Origin: Pseudomonadota bacterium
Lineage (GTDB): Bacteria; Pseudomonadota; Alphaproteobacteria; Rhizobiales; Devosiaceae
Reading direction: 5' to 3'
Length of the DNA stretch: 7,752 bases
Assembly (NCBI GenBank): GCA_023431205.1
Contig: JAEYXQ010000073.1
Location: forward strand, 1-7,752
Below are positions 4,829 to 7,752 of this stretch, piece after piece. How positions within the stretch are numbered: the first letter of the stretch is position 1; each line of letters begins with the position of its first letter. The notes under the pieces are model-generated. The model saw nothing but the letters and a program-made list of their open reading frames with translations, was not told the DNA's origin and did not search any database. Made by a program: the position numbers and the translations under genes.

Positions 4829-5818
4829 ATGACGTCCCCACAAAGCAAAGGCGGCCAAGCCCGTGCTGATCGGCTTTCACCGGATGAGCGACGAGCGATA
4901 GCTACTCAGGCGGCACAGGCCCGGTGGGCAGAGGCTGCAAACCTGCCGAAGGCTACTCATATGGGCACCCTGCAGATTGGTGACGCGGAGATTCCGTGTG
5001 CAGTGCTGTCGGACGGACGACGCCTGTTGACCCAAGCGGGTTTCCTTGGCGCGCTTGGGCGTTCCACCAAACCTAAGGGTCGCTCCCAGCAGGCAACTAG
5101 CGGGTTGCCACCGTTCCTCGCCACTAAGAGCCTGCGTCCGCTGATTACCCAAGAGATCGTGGACGCTACTGAACCAGTTGCGTTTGTCACCACGACAGGA
5201 GGTAAAGCACTGGGGTATTCGGCAGAGCTACTGCCCAAAGTCTGCGACTTATTTCTTGAAGCCCGCTCGCTTGGGCTGCTTACACCCCAACAGGCGTCCA
5301 TAGCCGAAAGCAGCGAAGTGCTAGTCCGCTCGCTGGCGAAGGTTGGCATTGTTGCGTTGGTGGATGAGGCCACCGGCTTCCAGAACGATCGAGACCGAGA
5401 CGCACTGCACAAGTTGCTGTCAGCCTATCTAGTTGAAGAGCGTTTGGCTTGGGCGAAACGATTTCCTGATGAGTTCTACAAGCAAATCTACCGGCTTAAG
5501 GGTTGGGCTTGGCCGGTTAAGAATGCGAAGACGCCACTGCTCGGGCACATTACAAACGACATTGTCTATGAGCGTCTTCCTGAAGGAGTTCTGCCGCGGC
5601 TGCGGGAGCTAAATCCAACGGATGAAGCGTCCAAGAGGCGGCGTCACAAGCATCACCAATTCCTCTCGGTGGAGGTCGGACAGCCGGACCTGCGCGACCA
5701 TATCCTGCAGATACTACCGATCATGAAAATCTCGAAAGACTGGAAGTCATTCAAACGGCATCTGGATATCGCCTTCCCAAAGGCGGGCGAGCAGATCGAG
5801 CTGGATATCGACGAATGA
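4829..5818 (+). CDS. Phage-type P63C-domain protein
   Basis: This 329-residue soluble protein has the C-terminal P63C domain, a family found in phage, prophage and scattered bacterial genes with no known function. The domain is recognised by ERLAWAKRFPDEFYKQIYRLKGW, which spans 204-226, then YERLPEGVLPRLRELNP (247-263), RRRHKHHQFLS (270-280) and the final DWKSFKRHLD (304-313). A separate N-terminal segment (SKGGQARADRL at 6-16, to QAARW-like residues near 33) is a basic Gly-Gly-x-Ala-Arg motif seen in several small bacterial proteins. The middle part (45-180) contains LSDGRRLLTQAGFLGALG (60-77). The ATG has GGAG seven bases upstream. The composition differs from the neighbours, with more A/T-ending codons and lower G+C, which suggests horizontal transfer. 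No other phage gene accompanies it. Confidence 0.88.
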   Translation: MTSPQSKGGQARADRLSPDERRAIATQAAQARWAEAANLPKATHMGTLQIGDAEIPCAVLSDGRRLLTQAGFLGALGRSTKPKGRSQQATSGLPPFLATKSLRPLITQEIVDATEPVAFVTTTGGKALGYSAELLPKVCDLFLEARSLGLLTPQQASIAESSEVLVRSLAKVGIVALVDEATGFQNDRDRDALHKLLSAYLVEERLAWAKRFPDEFYKQIYRLKGWAWPVKNAKTPLLGHITNDIVYERLPEGVLPRLRELNPTDEASKRRRHKHHQFLSVEVGQPDLRDHILQILPIMKISKDWKSFKRHLDIAFPKAGEQIELDIDE

Positions 5819-5821
5819 TAA

Positions 5822-5845
5822 AGGCCCGGGATCGCTCCCGGGCCT
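5822..5845. terminator. Bidirectional terminator between P63C gene and hppA
   Basis: AGGCCCGGGA at 5822-5831 pairs perfectly with TCCCGGGCCT at 5836-5845 around the tetraloop TCGC. It starts four bases after the P63C stop and lies about 30 bases past the hppA stop on the other strand. On the plus strand it is followed by CCTTCATTTC and on the minus strand by TTATCATT, so each side has a modest T-rich tail. Sharing by the two convergent genes is the natural reading. Confidence 0.8.
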
Positions 5846-5875
5846 CCTTCATTTCAGTCCAGGCGAATGTGGCGC

Positions 5876-7752
5876 CTACCCCAGATGCGCCAGCACCGCG
5901 AGCAACAGCAACGCCACGATGTTGGTGATCTTGATCATCGGGTTCACGGCCGGGCCGGCTGTGTCCTTGTAGGGGTCGCCGACGGTGTCGCCGGTGACCG
6001 AGGCCTTGTGGGCATCGGACCCCTTGAGGTGCTTGACGCCGTGGGAGTCGGTGAAGCCGTCCTCAAAGCTCTTCTTGGCGTTGTCCCAGGCGCCGCCGCC
6101 GGCGGTCATGGAGATGGCAACGAACAGCCCGGTGACGATCACGCCCATCAGCATGGCGCCGAGAGCCGAGAAGCCGGCGGCGGGGCCGGCGATCCAGTAG
6201 ATCACGAAGAAGACGACGATGGGTGACAGCACCGGCAGCAGCGAGGGGATGATCATCTCGCGGATGGCGGCGCGGGTCAGCATGTCGACGGCGCGGGCAT
6301 AGTCGGGCTTCGATGTCCCGGCCATGATGCCCGGATCGGCCTTGAACTGGCGGCGCACTTCCACCACCACCGCCTGGGCGGCGCGGCCCACGGCGGTCAT
6401 CGACATGCCGCCGAACAGGAACGGCAGGAGGCCACCGAACAACAGGCCGACGACGACATAGGGGTCGGCCAGCGAGAAGGTGAGGTTGCCCATGCCCTGG
6501 AAGATCGCCGGGGCGTCGGGCAGGCCGGCGAAGTAGATCAGGTCCTGCGTATAGGCGGCGAACAGCACCAGCGCGCCGAGGCCGGCCGAACCGATGGCAT
6601 AGCCCTTGGTGACGGCCTTGGTGGTGTTGCCGACCGCATCGAGCGCGTCGGTGTTGTGGCGCACCTCCTTGTCGAGGCCGGCCATTTCCGCGATCCCACC
6701 AGCGTTATCCGTGACGGGGCCGAAGGCGTCGAGCGCGACGATGATGCCGGCCAGCGCCAGCATGGTGGCGACGGCGAAGGCGATGCCGAACAGGCCCGCC
6801 AGCGAGTAGGTGACGATGATGCCGGCAATGATCACCAGCGCCGGCAGCGCAGTCGACTCGAGCGAGACGGCAAGGCCCTGGATGACGTTGGTGCCGTGGC
6901 CGGTGACGGAGGCCTCGGCGATGGAGTTCACCGGGCGCCGGTTGGTGCCGGTATAGTATTCGGTGATGACGATGATCAGCCCGGTGATGACGAGGCCGAC
7001 CACGCCGCACCAGAACAGCGACCAGGGGGTGAACACCTTGTCGGAGGCTTCGATGGCGACGTTCATGTCGCCAAACATCAGCCACAGCACCGGCAGCAGC
7101 GCCACCAGCGACAACACGCCCGAGGCGATGACGCCCTTGTAGAGCGCGCCCATGATGTTGTTGTCGGCGCCCAGCTTGACGAAATAGGTGCCGATGATCG
7201 AGGTGACGACGCAGGCGCCGCCGATGGCGAGCGGCAAGACCATGCCGATCAGCTTGAAGGCGTCGGGCAGGATGATCGCTGCCAGCACCATGGTGGCGAC
7301 AATGGTCACCACATAGGTTTCGAACAGGTCGGCGGCCATGCCGGCGCAGTCGCCGACATTGTCGCCCACATTGTCGGCGATGGTGGCGGGGTTGCGCGGA
7401 TCGTCCTCGGGAATGCCGGCTTCGACCTTGCCGACCATGTCGCCGCCCACGTCGGCACCCTTGGTGAAGATGCCGCCGCCGAGACGGGCAAAGATCGAGA
7501 TCAGCGAGGCGCCGAAGCCCAGCGCTACCAGCGAATCGATGACGGTGCGGCTGGTCGGCTCGAAGCCGAGCACCTGGGTCAGGATGATGAACAGGAGCGT
7601 CACGCCCAGGAGGCCGAGGCCGGCCACCAGCATGCCGGTGACGGCGCCGGACTTGAAGGCGAGGTCGAGCCCCTTGCCGAGCGAGTTCACCGCCGCCTGG
7701 GCGACGCGCACATTGGCGCGGACCGACAGGTTCATGCCGATGAAGCCGGCAG
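5876..7752 (-). CDS. hppA: Proton-pumping membrane pyrophosphatase, K+-insensitive; N-terminus beyond the right edge
   Basis: This integral membrane enzyme hydrolyses pyrophosphate and pumps protons across the cytoplasmic membrane. The window holds 624 C-terminal residues; the family is about 700 long, so roughly 80-90 residues lie past the edge. The frame is open to the edge, reading AGFIGMNLSVRANVR. Counting the Met at 7735 as 1, the substrate and Mg2+ motifs are GADVGGDMVGKVEAG (93-107), DNVGDNVGDCAGMAADL (121-137), DAFGPVTDNAGGIAEMAG (336-353) and GDPYKDTAGPAVNPM (586-600). GNTTKAVT at 369-376 carries Lys and Thr where K+-dependent enzymes have Ala and Ala, so this is the K+-insensitive type. 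The many hydrophobic helices between motifs fit the multi-spanning fold. The gene converges on the P63C gene and shares its terminator. Confidence 0.96.
   Translation of the reverse strand, partial: AGFIGMNLSVRANVRVAQAAVNSLGKGLDLAFKSGAVTGMLVAGLGLLGVTLLFIILTQVLGFEPTSRTVIDSLVALGFGASLISIFARLGGGIFTKGADVGGDMVGKVEAGIPEDDPRNPATIADNVGDNVGDCAGMAADLFETYVVTIVATMVLAAIILPDAFKLIGMVLPLAIGGACVVTSIIGTYFVKLGADNNIMGALYKGVIASGVLSLVALLPVLWLMFGDMNVAIEASDKVFTPWSLFWCGVVGLVITGLIIVITEYYTGTNRRPVNSIAEASVTGHGTNVIQGLAVSLESTALPALVIIAGIIVTYSLAGLFGIAFAVATMLALAGIIVALDAFGPVTDNAGGIAEMAGLDKEVRHNTDALDAVGNTTKAVTKGYAIGSAGLGALVLFAAYTQDLIYFAGLPDAPAIFQGMGNLTFSLADPYVVVGLLFGGLLPFLFGGMSMTAVGRAAQAVVVEVRRQFKADPGIMAGTSKPDYARAVDMLTRAAIREMIIPSLLPVLSPIVVFFVIYWIAGPAAGFSALGAMLMGVIVTGLFVAISMTAGGGAWDNAKKSFEDGFTDSHGVKHLKGSDAHKASVTGDTVGDPYKDTAGPAVNPMIKITNIVALLLLAVLAHLG

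Overview
The window looks like chromosomal DNA from a GC-rich alphaproteobacterium, most likely of the Hyphomicrobiales (a Devosia-like genome is my best guess). The reasons are the high G+C, the gene set, the K+-insensitive type of proton-pumping pyrophosphatase, and short palindromic intergenic repeats of kinds I associate with alphaproteobacteria. The genus is an inference. There is no rRNA, tRNA, CRISPR array, transposase or integrase.

Layout from left to right. Two related small secreted EF-hand proteins lie on the minus strand; the first is cut by the left edge (1-170) and the second is complete (372-623). The leader between them has terminator-like alternative hairpins. A noncoding stretch with two unexplained dyads follows. 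Then comes a minus-strand beta-carbonic anhydrase (1013-1651) with its own terminator. Divergent from it are a small DUF1737 protein (1720-1926) and the YciB/IspZ-family inner membrane protein (2011-2631). A repeat-filled intergenic region leads to a compact two-gene operon: an AHSA1/SRPBCC protein (2960-3604) translationally coupled to a cysteine-free ArsR-type repressor (3604-3933). A long dyad over the operon promoter is probably the repressor's own operator. After two inverted copies of another palindromic repeat comes a minus-strand RibD_C/dihydrofolate-reductase-fold protein (4091-4648), whose stop codon abuts the repeat. Next is a lone phage-type P63C-domain gene (4829-5818) of visibly lower G+C, preceded by four copies of AGCAAGCAT. 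A strong hairpin, probably a shared bidirectional terminator, separates it from the convergent hppA gene (5876 to beyond the right edge).

Most genes are ordinary housekeeping or accessory functions: CO2/bicarbonate interconversion, envelope maintenance and pyrophosphate-driven proton pumping. The least conventional piece is the P63C gene with its AGCAAGCAT array, which looks like acquired, self-regulated phage-derived DNA with no known function. The SRPBCC-ArsR pair with its operator is the clearest regulatory circuit. I see no multi-gene defence or other novel system here.
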